IMG/VR virus record: IMGVR_UViG_3300032753_001573
Coordinates: 62,001 to 126,000 of that record
Length of the DNA: 64,000 nt
Strand: one strand, 5' to 3'
Origin: a virus
The notes below the pieces were generated by a model. The model searched no databases and had not been told where the DNA came from. It saw nothing but the letters and a program-made list of their open reading frames with translations. A program made the translations under genes and the position numbers. Below are positions 43,308 through 51,165 of this stretch, one piece after another. Numbering within the stretch: the first letter of the stretch is position 1; the number at the start of each line of letters is the position of its first letter.

Positions 43308-43337
43308 CTAGCTTGAGGTTCGCAGGAGGACGTTAAT

Positions 43338-43538
43338 ATGTACAATGACAACCGTAATTTTGACCGTCAGTTCCGCTTGTTCAATATAATTTTCTGGACG
43401 TTTTTTGTTATTGTGGTTGTGGGAATTGGAACCATTTGGTATCTTACTATTAGCAATTTCCTTCATTATTCTCAGAATCCCGCCGAAATTGGGCATTTTA
43501 TGGGCGAAATTGTCAAGGGTTTCAATGACACAAAATAA
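43338..43538 (+). CDS. Small single-pass membrane protein
   Basis: A 66-aa protein with a basic N-terminal tail, one strong membrane segment (IIFWTFFVIVVVGIGTIWYL), and a short acidic C-terminal tail. AGGAGG precedes the ATG and a sigma70 promoter lies upstream. It is early-type by position. A holin-like or host-membrane role is possible but unsupported. Confidence 0.62.
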   Translation: MYNDNRNFDRQFRLFNIIFWTFFVIVVVGIGTIWYLTISNFLHYSQNPAEIGHFMGEIVKGFNDTK

Positions 43539-43596
43539 TGGTTGACCAAATATATTCAATGTGTTAATCATAGGCAAACGCAACGGAGACGCTACA

Positions 43597-43830
43597 GTGG
43601 TTACTCTCGATTACCTTCGTACGGAATTTCCAAGGCTCAAGATGGGTCAGGCAATCACAGGCCGTATTCCCATGTCGTACTTTGAAGCTAATGAAGCATA
43701 AATACGTCGCATTGCTAAGGATGCAGCCTTGAAAATCTTTTATCGAGGACCTCGCCGCAGCAATCGCAGCTTGGGTCGTCCTACCAATACACGCCGCTGC
43801 GATGCTGTGGCGGTTGTGCTCTCGGCTTAA
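43597..43830 (+). pseudogene. Small basic gene interrupted by an in-frame TAA
   Basis: One continuous frame from GTG 43597 (GGAG upstream) to TAA 43828-43830, broken only by TAA at 43699-43701. The first part is 34 aa (ending MSYFEANEA) and the second 42 aa (IRRIAKDAALKIFYRGPRRS...). Both parts read like one small basic phage protein with an IAKDAALKIFYRGPR core. The stop lies inside CATAAATA, a late-box match. Options are a decayed gene, readthrough, or a nested late-expressed C-terminal fragment. Confidence 0.6.
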
Positions 43831-43842
43831 GGAGTATCGCAA

Positions 43843-44055
43843 ATGTCTACAGATAATAACAGTTATCGCAGCAATATGGACTTTCCTGTTGAAGCCCTTG
43901 CTATTGCCATGTGGGGTGTTAGTAACAACGGACCTCGCGATCTAGAAGATCATGAGATTGTTGAGCGTGCTGCTCGAAAGATTGAAACTCTCAAGAAGAT
44001 GATTTTGGCAACTGGCTTCAGTGAAAAGATGCTCAATATCATCATGGAAGAATAA
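43843..44055 (+). CDS. Small hypothetical protein
   Basis: A 70-aa helical protein (FPVEALAIAMWGVSNNG, then ERAARKIETLKKMIL) with AAGGAG 9 nt upstream of its ATG. Its codon use is richer in G+C than most of the window. Function unknown. Confidence 0.62.
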   Translation: MSTDNNSYRSNMDFPVEALAIAMWGVSNNGPRDLEDHEIVERAARKIETLKKMILATGFSEKMLNIIMEE

Positions 44056-44118
44056 AATAGTTGACAGCACCCCATAAGGTGCTAGTGTGCAATATAACGA
44101 AACAAGGAGATACCCATC

Positions 44119-44286
44119 ATGTTGTATACCGTTTGGCTCGTTAATTTCAATACTGTTGTTTATGAGGGACCCGACCGTGATGCGGCTATGGCTGCTGCTA
44201 TTCGCACAGGTCTTGAATGTGCAATGGCCTTTGATAACAAGGTTATGAACTGGAGCCCCGTTGGTGGCTGGCGCTATCTTTGCTGA
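44119..44286 (+). CDS. Small hypothetical protein
   Basis: A 55-aa protein (ATG 44119, TGA 44284-44286) with AAGGAGAT at ideal spacing. Sequence pattern is MLYTVWLVNFNTVVYEG then DRDAAMAAAIRTG and NWSPVGGWRYL, a compact alpha/beta miniature. A TTGACA -35 at 44061 with a hairpin AGCACC/GGTGCT after it lies upstream. Function unknown. Confidence 0.62.
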   Translation: MLYTVWLVNFNTVVYEGPDRDAAMAAAIRTGLECAMAFDNKVMNWSPVGGWRYLC

Positions 44287-44302
44287 ATTACAGGAGAATC
44301 AA

Positions 44303-44473
44303 GTGGATTATCGCACTACTGAAATTGAAACTGAGTTTGACGAACAGGGTAACTGTACATATCTAGTCATGTGTTTTGTTAGGGATCAGAGAGAGCCTGT
44401 TGATATTCAGCGATTCTCTGAGCTCGCAGATGCACGTAAGTTCACTCGCCGTTGGTGTAACGGTACTGTGTAA
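44303..44473 (+). CDS. Small hypothetical protein
   Basis: A 56-aa protein starting at GTG 44303 after CAGGAG; the frame is open upstream within the preceding gene. It has an acidic N-terminal half and a basic end (DARKFTRRWCNGTV). Function unknown. Confidence 0.55.
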   Translation: MDYRTTEIETEFDEQGNCTYLVMCFVRDQREPVDIQRFSELADARKFTRRWCNGTV

Positions 44474-44501
44474 ATAGAAACATCAACTAGGAGAGAATTA
44501 T

Positions 44502-44764
44502 ATGACTGATCGCAAGACTGATGAAGAAGAACTAGTGCAGGATATGCCTATGAAGCTCTAGAAGAGGAATTTGGAGAGGGAGTTGACTCCTCCGTTGAAA
44601 AGTTGGTTATTCAGGCAAATGACTTTGAAGAACTCTATGCCAACTTGGTTAATGCTCTGGGATATGACCTAGCAAGTGCAGTATTTGAGCAGATATCTAG
44701 TGTACATGTGATTAATGGCAAACTTACAGAGTCTCCTGCCACTATTTACGATACTATCCACTAA
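44502..44764 (+). pseudogene. Small gene with a frameshift after codon 13
   Basis: ATG 44502 with GGAGAG upstream opens MTDRKTDEEELVQ and then stops at TAG 44559-44561. The -1 frame continues from the same place as GYAYEALEEEFGEGVDSS and stays open to TAA 44762-44764, with a natural acidic helical composition and no start of its own. Joined, they give a protein of about 86 aa. This is either a 1-bp deletion (real or a sequence error) or a -1 recoding event; no classical slippery heptamer is evident. Confidence 0.55.
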
Positions 44765-44822
44765 GGATTTGCCGCCAAGGTGTAGCGTTAAATTAAAATC
44801 ATTATTTTGAGGAGAACCGTGT

Positions 44823-45233
44823 ATGTTTGGAAAATTGTTTGGATCTTCAACTTTTTTGCCGCCGATGCCTAAACCGGTTGAGTTGCCACGAATGCCAAAG
44901 GTAGGAGGCAATTGGAAGGAGGATTTTGTCAAAACTCCTTATTTTAGGACAGACTGGTCTATAGCTTCGATTATCTGTGTGATTAGGACTATGGGATTGC
45001 TAGACACCGAAATAGTACCAGACGAGTTCTTTTGGGAATGGGCCAGGCAGTATGAGTTTAGAAACGGTATTACAGAAGGTGACCGAGAACTTGCTAACAA
45101 AATAATGAGTGTATATTCAGCTTGGCATTTTATGAAGGCAGAAAAAATTGAACGTAAAGATCTAGCCGATAGGTTGGTGAAGTTTTGGAATCTCTGTCAG
45201 CAGTATATTATAGATAACGATATTATTTTGTGA
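44823..45233 (+). CDS. Hypothetical protein
   Basis: A 136-aa protein. The N-terminus is Pro/Phe-rich (FLPPMPKPVELPRMP) and the rest is helical with many Trp residues. GAGGAGAA precedes the ATG. It is in the short-gene cluster of 42-53 kb. No family recognised. Confidence 0.6.
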   Translation: MFGKLFGSSTFLPPMPKPVELPRMPKVGGNWKEDFVKTPYFRTDWSIASIICVIRTMGLLDTEIVPDEFFWEWARQYEFRNGITEGDRELANKIMSVYSAWHFMKAEKIERKDLADRLVKFWNLCQQYIIDNDIIL

Positions 45234-45246
45234 GTTAAAATAACTG

Positions 45247-45274
45247 TTGACACAGTTCACAAAGATGCTATAGT
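45247..45274 (+). promoter_or_regulatory. Sigma70 promoter
   Basis: TTGACA (45247-45252), 16-bp spacer, TATAGT (45269-45274), 29 nt before the ATG at 45304. Confidence 0.78.
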
Positions 45275-45303
45275 TGCGACATAGGGCAATAGAGGAGCTT
45301 AGC

Positions 45304-46026
45304 ATGTATTACAGATATGCTGCGTACAATAGCAAGTCTAGCCGTAAGAAGACTCAATCACAAGTCCCTGTTGTTGAATATCCTATTGCAGATGTTTTTG
45401 CCGCAGCCGCTGCTGCTCAGCGTGTCAATGGCGAGTATGTAAAAGAATCACGTATTGAATACCGCAAGGTTGGCAATAACGAAGAAGCTGTGCAGATCAC
45501 GCCCAACAAGATTCTTATTCGCAAATTCCTTTCAGATAGTGCTGATCAAATTACTGATGATGATCGAAATGAAGGCGCGGCAGTCCGCAGCTATTGGAAG
45601 CTCAAGATGTTTGCGCTTCTGCAGGGTAATGCATCTGACTATATTTCAAAAGCCGTTGAACTAGCTAGCAAAGAGACTATTGCAAGCAATGATGCACTTA
45701 GCCTTGCGCTGATATCCAGCTTGCCTGCTGGTTATATTCGAGGCATGGAACGCGATGTTCGCGACGAGGTTAAACAAGATGCAGTGTTACTGAGTGAGTA
45801 TCAAGGCCGAGAAGGCGATCGCATTAAAGGTCGAGTGCAGGTACTTGATTGCATTTACAGTCAAAAATGGCTATGCTATTATGTCACTGGCAAGATTGGT
45901 AACAATGTGTTCATGTGGGCGTCAAAGTCTGAGATCAATAGTGGCTCTGAATTTGAATTGCAGGGACGTGTTAAACGACACCGTGACAATAACATTACGC
46001 AACTAAATTATGTAAGACTTAAATGA
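45304..46026 (+). CDS. Hypothetical protein with OB-like C-terminal domain
   Basis: A 240-aa protein from ATG 45304 (GAGGAG upstream). The C-terminal 70 residues (EGDRIKGRVQVLDCIY, then ELQGRVKRHRDNNITQLNYVRL) look like a small OB-fold or SH3-like nucleic-acid-binding domain that recurs in phage proteins. The N-terminal part is Ala-rich and helical. Its sigma70 promoter suggests early expression. Confidence 0.6.
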   Translation: MYYRYAAYNSKSSRKKTQSQVPVVEYPIADVFAAAAAAQRVNGEYVKESRIEYRKVGNNEEAVQITPNKILIRKFLSDSADQITDDDRNEGAAVRSYWKLKMFALLQGNASDYISKAVELASKETIASNDALSLALISSLPAGYIRGMERDVRDEVKQDAVLLSEYQGREGDRIKGRVQVLDCIYSQKWLCYYVTGKIGNNVFMWASKSEINSGSEFELQGRVKRHRDNNITQLNYVRLK

Positions 46027-46073
46027 GAACGCTAATGTACAGACAACCAATGCTCAATCCAGGAGATGTATCA

Positions 46074-46265
46074 ATGAAAGAACTAATGGTAATTGTAGGC
46101 GCGATAGTAGTTTTAGCAGCTATTATTCTGTCGCCGTTAGCTGTTATTTGGTCCGTAAATACCCTGTTCAAAACTGGTATTGAATACACATTTGTCAATT
46201 GGTTAGCTATGCTGGTATTGCAAGGTGCATTGACTGTTAGGTACAGTAATTCATCTAAGAAGTAA
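46074..46265 (+). CDS. Small membrane protein
   Basis: A 63-aa protein from ATG 46074 (AGGAG upstream). It has two membrane segments (ELMVIVGAIVVLAAIIL and FVNWLAMLVLQGAL) and a short polar tail. Its stop overlaps the next start (TAATGG). Function unknown. Confidence 0.6.
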   Translation: MKELMVIVGAIVVLAAIILSPLAVIWSVNTLFKTGIEYTFVNWLAMLVLQGALTVRYSNSSKK

Positions 46266-46744
46266 TGGCACACCTAGCATTTGCTATGGAATGGTGGTAC
46301 ATAGGCCATCGCGCCCGCCTATGTACTACCATTGTTAACGCTACATCATCAGAGAAATCTGCCATCAAAAAATGGTGCCAAACGCACGGGTTGAAATTTA
46401 AAAATTCTAAATCTTGGCAGGATTATTTAGAATCTGTGTGGTGCGAGAAGTTTGGAATTAAGAACTCCGATGACATTTGGTATAGTCATAGTGAATTTCA
46501 AGCATATGGTAGCGACAGCAAGCTAATTGAGCTAGATAAGTTTTTGAAGACATTCCCAACCAGACCTTACGAATTAATAGTGTCTGGTATGTCTGAAAAA
46601 GAACTAAAGGCAATTTGCAAAGGCTCCAATCACAACATAATCAAAGACCTTGAAAAAGAAGGTAGGTTCTGCGTTAGCTTGAGCGATGTCAATACATTCA
46701 TATACCTAACATTGAAAGCTGACATTAGATACAATATAAGTTGA
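46265..46744 (+). CDS. Hypothetical protein
   Basis: A 159-aa protein coupled to the upstream membrane protein gene. It has a Trp-rich N-terminus (AMEWWYIGHRAR) and a mixed alpha/beta body with scattered Cys. No family recognised. Confidence 0.58.
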   Translation: MAHLAFAMEWWYIGHRARLCTTIVNATSSEKSAIKKWCQTHGLKFKNSKSWQDYLESVWCEKFGIKNSDDIWYSHSEFQAYGSDSKLIELDKFLKTFPTRPYELIVSGMSEKELKAICKGSNHNIIKDLEKEGRFCVSLSDVNTFIYLTLKADIRYNIS

Positions 46745-46768
46745 CAGATACACAATACATCATATCAT
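46741..46768 (+). promoter_or_regulatory. Sigma70 promoter giving a leaderless message
   Basis: TTGACA (46741-46746), 16-bp spacer, TATCAT (46763-46768). The expected start coincides with the ATG at 46775, and there is no Shine-Dalgarno. Confidence 0.65.
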
Positions 46769-46774
46769 TATGAT

Positions 46775-47497
46775 ATGAGTAACCCTTCTGCATTAGTTGT
46801 CATACCAACTACAGGCGCACAACATCTATCTACTGCTATTGGTAGTGTACTAACCCAAACACACTCTAATGTAGAGTGTCTTGTGGTAATAGATGGTCCT
46901 GATTTTATTTCAGCAGCAAAGTCTATAACAGATCAGTTTCCTACAGTAAAGATCATGACGCTTCCTTGGAACACAGGGGCCAATGGTTTTTATGGGCACA
47001 GGATATATGCTGCTACCAGTTTCATCAATAATCATGACTATTGGCTAGCATTAGATCAAGACAACTATTTCAAACCAACACATGTTGAAGAACAAATCAG
47101 CAACTGTGAAAATAATCAGTTGGATTGGAGTTACAGCCTACGCAGCATCTATGATAAAGATGGCAATTATCTATTAGATGACAATTGCGAAAGTTTAGGT
47201 AAGTGGCCAATATTCTTAGGAGATCAGCATCATCTAGTTGATACCAGTTGTTATTGCATACGACGAGAAGTCTTAACTAGGATAGGCGGTGCATGGTATG
47301 GGGGTTGGGGCGGAGATCGTCAATTTTATGCCACCATAAGTCATTACTTCCCTAAATTCTCCACAACAGGGTTGCATAGTGTATGTTATAGATTAGACGG
47401 CAATCCCAATAGCGTAAATGCAGACTTCTTTGTCAAAGGCAATGCAGAGATGGCTAGAAAGTACGGAGGAATCTTCCCATGGATTGCGAAACATTAA
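46775..47497 (+). CDS. Family 2-type glycosyltransferase
   Basis: A 240-aa GT-A protein: VVIPTTGAQHLSTAIGSVLTQ at the N-terminus, LVVIDGPD, and the metal site YWLALDQDNYF near residue 90, followed by WYGGWGGDRQFY near 171 (acceptor-side Asp). The nucleotide-sugar donor is unknown. The message is probably leaderless. It overlaps the next gene by 19 nt. Confidence 0.78.
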   Translation: MSNPSALVVIPTTGAQHLSTAIGSVLTQTHSNVECLVVIDGPDFISAAKSITDQFPTVKIMTLPWNTGANGFYGHRIYAATSFINNHDYWLALDQDNYFKPTHVEEQISNCENNQLDWSYSLRSIYDKDGNYLLDDNCESLGKWPIFLGDQHHLVDTSCYCIRREVLTRIGGAWYGGWGGDRQFYATISHYFPKFSTTGLHSVCYRLDGNPNSVNADFFVKGNAEMARKYGGIFPWIAKH

Positions 47498-47742
47498 CAG
47501 CCAAAATTAAAGAAGGTCACCTAGTAATAAACATAACCTATCGTCTAAGCTTTGACGACGATAGCAACTTAGTGTCAGCTGAACCAGAAGACAATTACAG
47601 ATATGTATGGAGCGATAGCATGGACGACTTCCTAGCTAACTGTTTTGGCGAATATAAAGTCAACGCAACAGAGTTTACACTGACGTTTAGTGACAGCCGC
47701 GACTACATGCGTTATTGTTTGGCTATTGATAGTGAGTACTAA
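47479..47742 (+). CDS. Small hypothetical protein, possible paralogue of 48214
   Basis: An 87-aa acidic alpha/beta protein overlapping the glycosyltransferase end. Its last part (TLTFSDSRDYMRYCLAIDSEY) resembles the end of the 89-aa protein at 48214 (IGFESLEEKMQFCLSTDYMN), so the two may be paralogues separated by the GGCT-like gene. Function unknown. Confidence 0.55.
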   Translation: MDCETLTAKIKEGHLVINITYRLSFDDDSNLVSAEPEDNYRYVWSDSMDDFLANCFGEYKVNATEFTLTFSDSRDYMRYCLAIDSEY

Positions 47743-47755
47743 ATGCCGTCTTGGC

Positions 47756-47763
47756 GTTAAATA
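47756..47763 (+). promoter_or_regulatory. Late promoter box adjacent to the start codon
   Basis: GTTAAATA ends five bases before the ATG at 47769, with no Shine-Dalgarno between. A small hairpin AATGCC/GGCGTT lies just upstream. Confidence 0.5.
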
Positions 47764-47768
47764 ACATC

Positions 47769-48236
47769 ATGAAAGATTACATCAAATATTTTGCTTACGG
47801 CCACAATACCAACATTAGTGAATTCAAAAAGCGAGTACCCGGCGCTAGATTATTAGGTACCGGAACGCTGTTTGGGTGGAGACTGGAACTTAAACATTTT
47901 GCCAATATAGTGCGCGATGCTGATAGCAGTGTGCAAGGTGTTTTGTATAGCATGCTTCGTACACAACTAAAGAACTTAGATAAAGATGAAGATTATCACG
48001 ATCACTATGACAGAACTAGAGTAACAGTTGATGTAAGTGGCGAACGAGTATCAGCTATCACTTATGTTATGACAAATGATTACGAACATGCTCAATTACC
48101 AAACTCTAAAAAATTGCCAACTGCAAAATATATAAATTGGATTGCACAGGGATACCGAGAGAACCTTATCGGGCTAGCTCAGTTGATCACAGCATTAGAA
48201 GATAGAATTAACGATGCATACAACAAAAACTCATGA
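47769..48236 (+). CDS. Gamma-glutamylcyclotransferase-like (GGCT/AIG2 fold) protein
   Basis: A 155-aa protein with YFAYGHNTNISEFKKRVPGA (compare the YFAYGSN(M/L) start of the family), LLGTGTLFGWRLEL and VQGVLYSM, the layout of the BtrG/GGCT fold. The family cleaves gamma-glutamyl or related amides. In phages it often sits in accessory regions without known substrate. The start ATG 47769 lies right at the expected late transcript start. Confidence 0.72.
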   Translation: MKDYIKYFAYGHNTNISEFKKRVPGARLLGTGTLFGWRLELKHFANIVRDADSSVQGVLYSMLRTQLKNLDKDEDYHDHYDRTRVTVDVSGERVSAITYVMTNDYEHAQLPNSKKLPTAKYINWIAQGYRENLIGLAQLITALEDRINDAYNKNS

Positions 48237-48483
48237 AAGGTCTGATTGGGGTTATTCAAAGACCTTTTCATCCTACGACGATGCTAATTCTATTGATAGA
48301 ATCGAACTTGGTTATATAGTTAAGTTACCAGATGCTGTTGTGAGACGCGCTCTAACAGAATGGTGCAAATCTAACTGCAAATCCAAATGGGGATGGTGGT
48401 TTGATGCTGACAATGGCTATATAGGATTTGAAAGTTTAGAAGAGAAGATGCAGTTCTGCCTCAGTACTGACTATATGAATTGA
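48214..48483 (+). CDS. Small hypothetical protein, possible paralogue of 47479
   Basis: An 89-aa protein overlapping the GGCT-like gene by 23 nt. It contains WCKSNCKSKWGWWFDADNGY and ends EEKMQFCLSTDYMN, like the end of the 87-aa protein at 47479. Function unknown. Confidence 0.55.
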   Translation: MHTTKTHERSDWGYSKTFSSYDDANSIDRIELGYIVKLPDAVVRRALTEWCKSNCKSKWGWWFDADNGYIGFESLEEKMQFCLSTDYMN

Positions 48484-48535
48484 CAAATTTATGCAGTAGT
48501 AGACATACTCTATTATAAAAATAGAGGATGAATCT

Positions 48536-48919
48536 ATGAATCACACAGAGATGGTAGCAGAGTTCCATAAGACCTATTCAGCATATATTAGCGATAGGCC
48601 ACAACTTCCTTCGCCAGAAGTTCGAGAATTGCGTTATAAGCTACTAAAGGAAGAATGGGAAGAATATGTAGAAGCTGAGTCCAATCATGATCTAGTGGAA
48701 ATAGCAGATGCACTTGGTGATATGCTGTACATTATACACGGAACTGCAGTAAGCTATGGTATACCTATCAATGAGATATTTGAAGAGATACATCGCAGCA
48801 ATATGAGCAAGTTGGGCGAAGACGGTAAGCCTATACGCAGAGAAGATGGCAAGGTTATGAAGGGGCCAAACTATTTTAAACCTGATATTGCTGGAATAAT
48901 TAACTCAGTTGAACGATAA
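48536..48919 (+). CDS. MazG-like nucleotide pyrophosphohydrolase
   Basis: A 127-aa all-alpha NTP-PPase. LLKEEWEEYVEA supplies E-E-x-x-E, and EIADALGDMLYII supplies E-x-x-D, the magnesium-binding pattern of MazG/HisE/dUTPase-2 relatives. The C-terminal block NMSKLGEDGKPIRREDGKVM is typical of phage members. Possible roles are clearing of (p)ppGpp or non-canonical dNTPs. Its stop overlaps the next start (TAATGG). Confidence 0.8.
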   Translation: MNHTEMVAEFHKTYSAYISDRPQLPSPEVRELRYKLLKEEWEEYVEAESNHDLVEIADALGDMLYIIHGTAVSYGIPINEIFEEIHRSNMSKLGEDGKPIRREDGKVMKGPNYFKPDIAGIINSVER

Positions 48920-49167
48920 TGGCTACCATAATATATTACCATGCGGTGTGCGAGCGCTGTATGGTAAAATGCGTTAAACATCACAAAGATAATGGCAACT
49001 GGGGTATGATATCTTGGTCTGAATGTCCAATATGCGGCAACGGAGATCCACAACTTGATACAGATGATTGTGGATTAACGGACGACGAGTTAGAGAGCAA
49101 TCGCAGGTTCTTGATGTTTATGAAAGGTCAAGATCCAGATGAAACAATAGGTGAAACATGGGATTAG
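48919..49167 (+). CDS. Zinc-ribbon protein, tandem paralogue 1
   Basis: An 82-aa protein with CERC and CPICG pairs and a C-terminal ESNRRFLMFMKGQD block. The next gene encodes a protein with the same layout. Coupled to the MazG-like gene. Function unknown. Confidence 0.62.
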   Translation: MATIIYYHAVCERCMVKCVKHHKDNGNWGMISWSECPICGNGDPQLDTDDCGLTDDELESNRRFLMFMKGQDPDETIGETWD

Positions 49168-49385
49168 GCCCGCCAGTTTGTACTAAATGTAAGGTTATTG
49201 GCGTTGTAACACCAAAAGATGATCCTCGATACGGTGCTACAGTGCCGTGGGGTGCAAGTTATTGGCATTGTCCAATTTGCGATACGCCAAAATTAGACAA
49301 TCATCTATGGGAGTATCCTCAAGAACAACAAGATGAGATTGAGGGCAATACACTATTTTTGAAATTTATGAAAGGTATAGAATGA
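49158..49385 (+). CDS. Zinc-ribbon protein, tandem paralogue 2
   Basis: A 75-aa protein with CTKC and CPICD pairs and an EGNTLFLKFMKGIE end, parallel to the ending of its upstream neighbour, which it overlaps by 10 nt. A local tandem duplication is likely. Function unknown. Confidence 0.62.
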   Translation: MGLGPPVCTKCKVIGVVTPKDDPRYGATVPWGASYWHCPICDTPKLDNHLWEYPQEQQDEIEGNTLFLKFMKGIE

Positions 49386-50032
49386 ATATAATCCTATGCG
49401 TACCGGGTAAGCAATTTTCAGATAATTGGATACACAGTTGGAACGACACTATATCTGCTATCAGCAAGGCGGGGCACACATGGGGTTATAGCATGGCGTA
49501 TGATCCTGTTGTATATTATGCTCGTAACAGAGTGCTAGGTGGCAACAACACTGCAGGTAAATCGCAATATCCGTTTCAAGGTACAGCCAACTATGATTAC
49601 ATGATGTGGATAGATAGTGATATGGTATGGCGAGGAGAAGATGTACTGAAGTTAATCAACTTAGATAAGCCAATTGCGTCTGGTTGTTATGTTATGCAAA
49701 ACAACAACCAATATCCTATCGTAGAGACTTTAGATTATGATAAGTTAGCTACGCAAGGTACATTTGAATTTATGAGTCGATCTGATCTAGCTGCTAAAAC
49801 ATCGCCCTTCAAAGCTAGCTATGTTGGATTTGGATTTGTAGCTATCAAGAAGGGTGTTTTTGAAACTATGGAATATCCTTGGTTCCGTCCGCGATGGGTT
49901 GATTATAATAACTTCAGCGATTTCACTGCAGAGGATGTTGGATTCTGTTGGACAGCTCAAGAAAAAGGACATGCTATTTGGGTTGATCCTTCTGTTAAAG
50001 TAGGACATGAAAAGTTCATGGTATTGGGATGA
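49382..50032 (+). CDS. GT-A-type glycosyltransferase-like protein
   Basis: A 216-aa protein with MMWIDSDMVWRGED near residue 77 (the D-x-D metal site), IASGCYVMQ, VGFGFVAIKKGVFE and FTAEDVGFCWTAQEKG, the order seen in phage and bacterial GT2-like enzymes. It overlaps its neighbours by 4 nt on each side, so it is tightly coupled to the zinc-ribbon genes and the membrane protein. Confidence 0.75.
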   Translation: MNIILCVPGKQFSDNWIHSWNDTISAISKAGHTWGYSMAYDPVVYYARNRVLGGNNTAGKSQYPFQGTANYDYMMWIDSDMVWRGEDVLKLINLDKPIASGCYVMQNNNQYPIVETLDYDKLATQGTFEFMSRSDLAAKTSPFKASYVGFGFVAIKKGVFETMEYPWFRPRWVDYNNFSDFTAEDVGFCWTAQEKGHAIWVDPSVKVGHEKFMVLG

Positions 50033-50313
50033 TCAAAACAGTAAACAGATTCTTTTCTCTGAGTTATAGCAGTGATAAAGTAGCATTTTACTTAGAGATG
50101 CTCAATTTTACTGTGAGTGTGATAGCTAGTATGTGGTTAGCTATTACAGCCAATCATCCTGACATGCGTATTATCTATCCCATCTACTTAGTAGGTAGTG
50201 TAGCGCAGACTTATGCTAGCTATCGACGACAGGCTATTTGGGTTATGATGCTTACAGCATACTTTAGCTTCACTAATATACTTGGTTTAGTTAGAGCATT
50301 AAATTGGCTATAA
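50029..50313 (+). CDS. Small multi-pass membrane protein
   Basis: A 94-aa protein with three predicted membrane segments (FTVSVIASMWLAI, IIYPIYLVGSVAQTY, IWVMMLTAYFSFTNILGLV). The layout resembles part of small sugar/vitamin transporter-like proteins (PnuC or semiSWEET type), but no decisive motif is visible. It is coupled to the glycosyltransferase gene. Confidence 0.6.
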   Translation: MIKTVNRFFSLSYSSDKVAFYLEMLNFTVSVIASMWLAITANHPDMRIIYPIYLVGSVAQTYASYRRQAIWVMMLTAYFSFTNILGLVRALNWL

Positions 50314-50352
50314 ATTTATAACTTTTAAAAATTATTCAAAGAGGAATATGCA

Positions 50353-50880
50353 ATGGCAGAAAAGATAATGATAATTAGGCATGGAGAAAAACCTGCCAAA
50401 CATCAAAAAGGCATACTGTCTACAGGTCAAAAAAGCCTAGACAGTCTTACAGTTCGAGGCTGGCAAAGAGCGGGAGCATTGGCACAGATATTTTCTCATT
50501 CCAACGGTGGTATAGAACCCCCAACTAAATTGTTTGCCTGTTATAAGTCGAAACATGCTCAACGAGCATTGGATACTATTACGCCATTGGGAGAATTGCT
50601 GGGCATACATGTTAACACAGATATACCAAGAGATTCTGAAAAAGAAATGGCTAGAGTTGCTATGAATTCAGAAGGTATTGTATTGATTGCATGGGAACAT
50701 AAATGCATACACAAGATAGCCAATCACATAGTTGATAAAAGGCACGTTCCGCAAAAATGGCCAAATGATAGATTTGATATGATATATGTTTTTGATCGCC
50801 AATTAAACGGCGAATATGTTTTCTATCAAGTGCCTCAACTAGCACTCAAAGGTGACTCATCAACGATATTCAAAATATGA
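50353..50880 (+). CDS. Histidine phosphatase family protein
   Basis: A 175-aa protein with MIIRHGEKP (R-H-G, catalytic His near residue 9), LTVRGWQRAGALA, and a second His block in LIAWEHKCIHKIA, matching the phosphoglycerate-mutase-like (branch 1) fold. It is short, as in SixA-type phosphatases. GAGGA upstream. Substrate unknown. Confidence 0.75.
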   Translation: MAEKIMIIRHGEKPAKHQKGILSTGQKSLDSLTVRGWQRAGALAQIFSHSNGGIEPPTKLFACYKSKHAQRALDTITPLGELLGIHVNTDIPRDSEKEMARVAMNSEGIVLIAWEHKCIHKIANHIVDKRHVPQKWPNDRFDMIYVFDRQLNGEYVFYQVPQLALKGDSSTIFKI

Positions 50881-50941
50881 TATCGTTGATGCAAGTCCCG
50901 TAGGTTACAAACTCCCACTCTTCTACTGTGTAAATTGCCAT
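50870..50941 (-). CDS. Possible 23-aa peptide
   Basis: MAIYTVEEWEFVTYGTCIND-type peptide with GGAG before its ATG, overlapping the stop of the 54-aa gene's region by translational proximity. It ends inside the 3' end of the convergent phosphatase gene. It may be a truncated remnant of a longer small protein. Low confidence. Confidence 0.25.
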   Translation of the reverse strand: MAIYTVEEWEFVTYGTCINDIIF

Positions 50942-50944
50942 GTG

Positions 50945-51109
50945 TTATCTCCAATTTAGCTGATGGTGTCTTTCCCATTCTCTCTCTAGTGCTTCTAAAT
51001 GTACTCTGTCTTGTGCCTGAGATAGGAATTCATACATAGCCTTCTGATGGCGTTCTATCTTTGCTTCTGTACTGAAATGGTACAAAATCTTCTTAATCCA
51101 TGAAATCAT
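50945..51109 (-). CDS. Small helical protein
   Basis: A 54-aa protein (ATG at 51107-51109, stop 50945-50947) with AAAGGAG upstream on the reverse strand. MISWIKKILYHFSTEAK is followed by a charged helix HLEALEREWERHHQLNW. It is downstream of the 97-aa late gene and possibly co-transcribed past the hairpin at 51130. Confidence 0.5.
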   Translation of the reverse strand: MISWIKKILYHFSTEAKIERHQKAMYEFLSQAQDRVHLEALEREWERHHQLNWR

Positions 51110-51129
51110 TTCATAGTCTCCTTTGTGTT

Positions 51130-51154
51130 AGGGCTGCAATTTTTATGCAGCCCT
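51130..51154 (-). terminator. Hairpin after the 97-aa gene
   Basis: AGGGCTGCA and TGCAGCCCT form a 9-bp perfect stem with a 7-nt A/T-rich loop, 11 nt after the stop of the reverse-strand gene. The T-run is weak on both strands, so it may be leaky or act as an RNA stabiliser. Confidence 0.55.
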
Positions 51155-51165
51155 TTGAGTAATAA

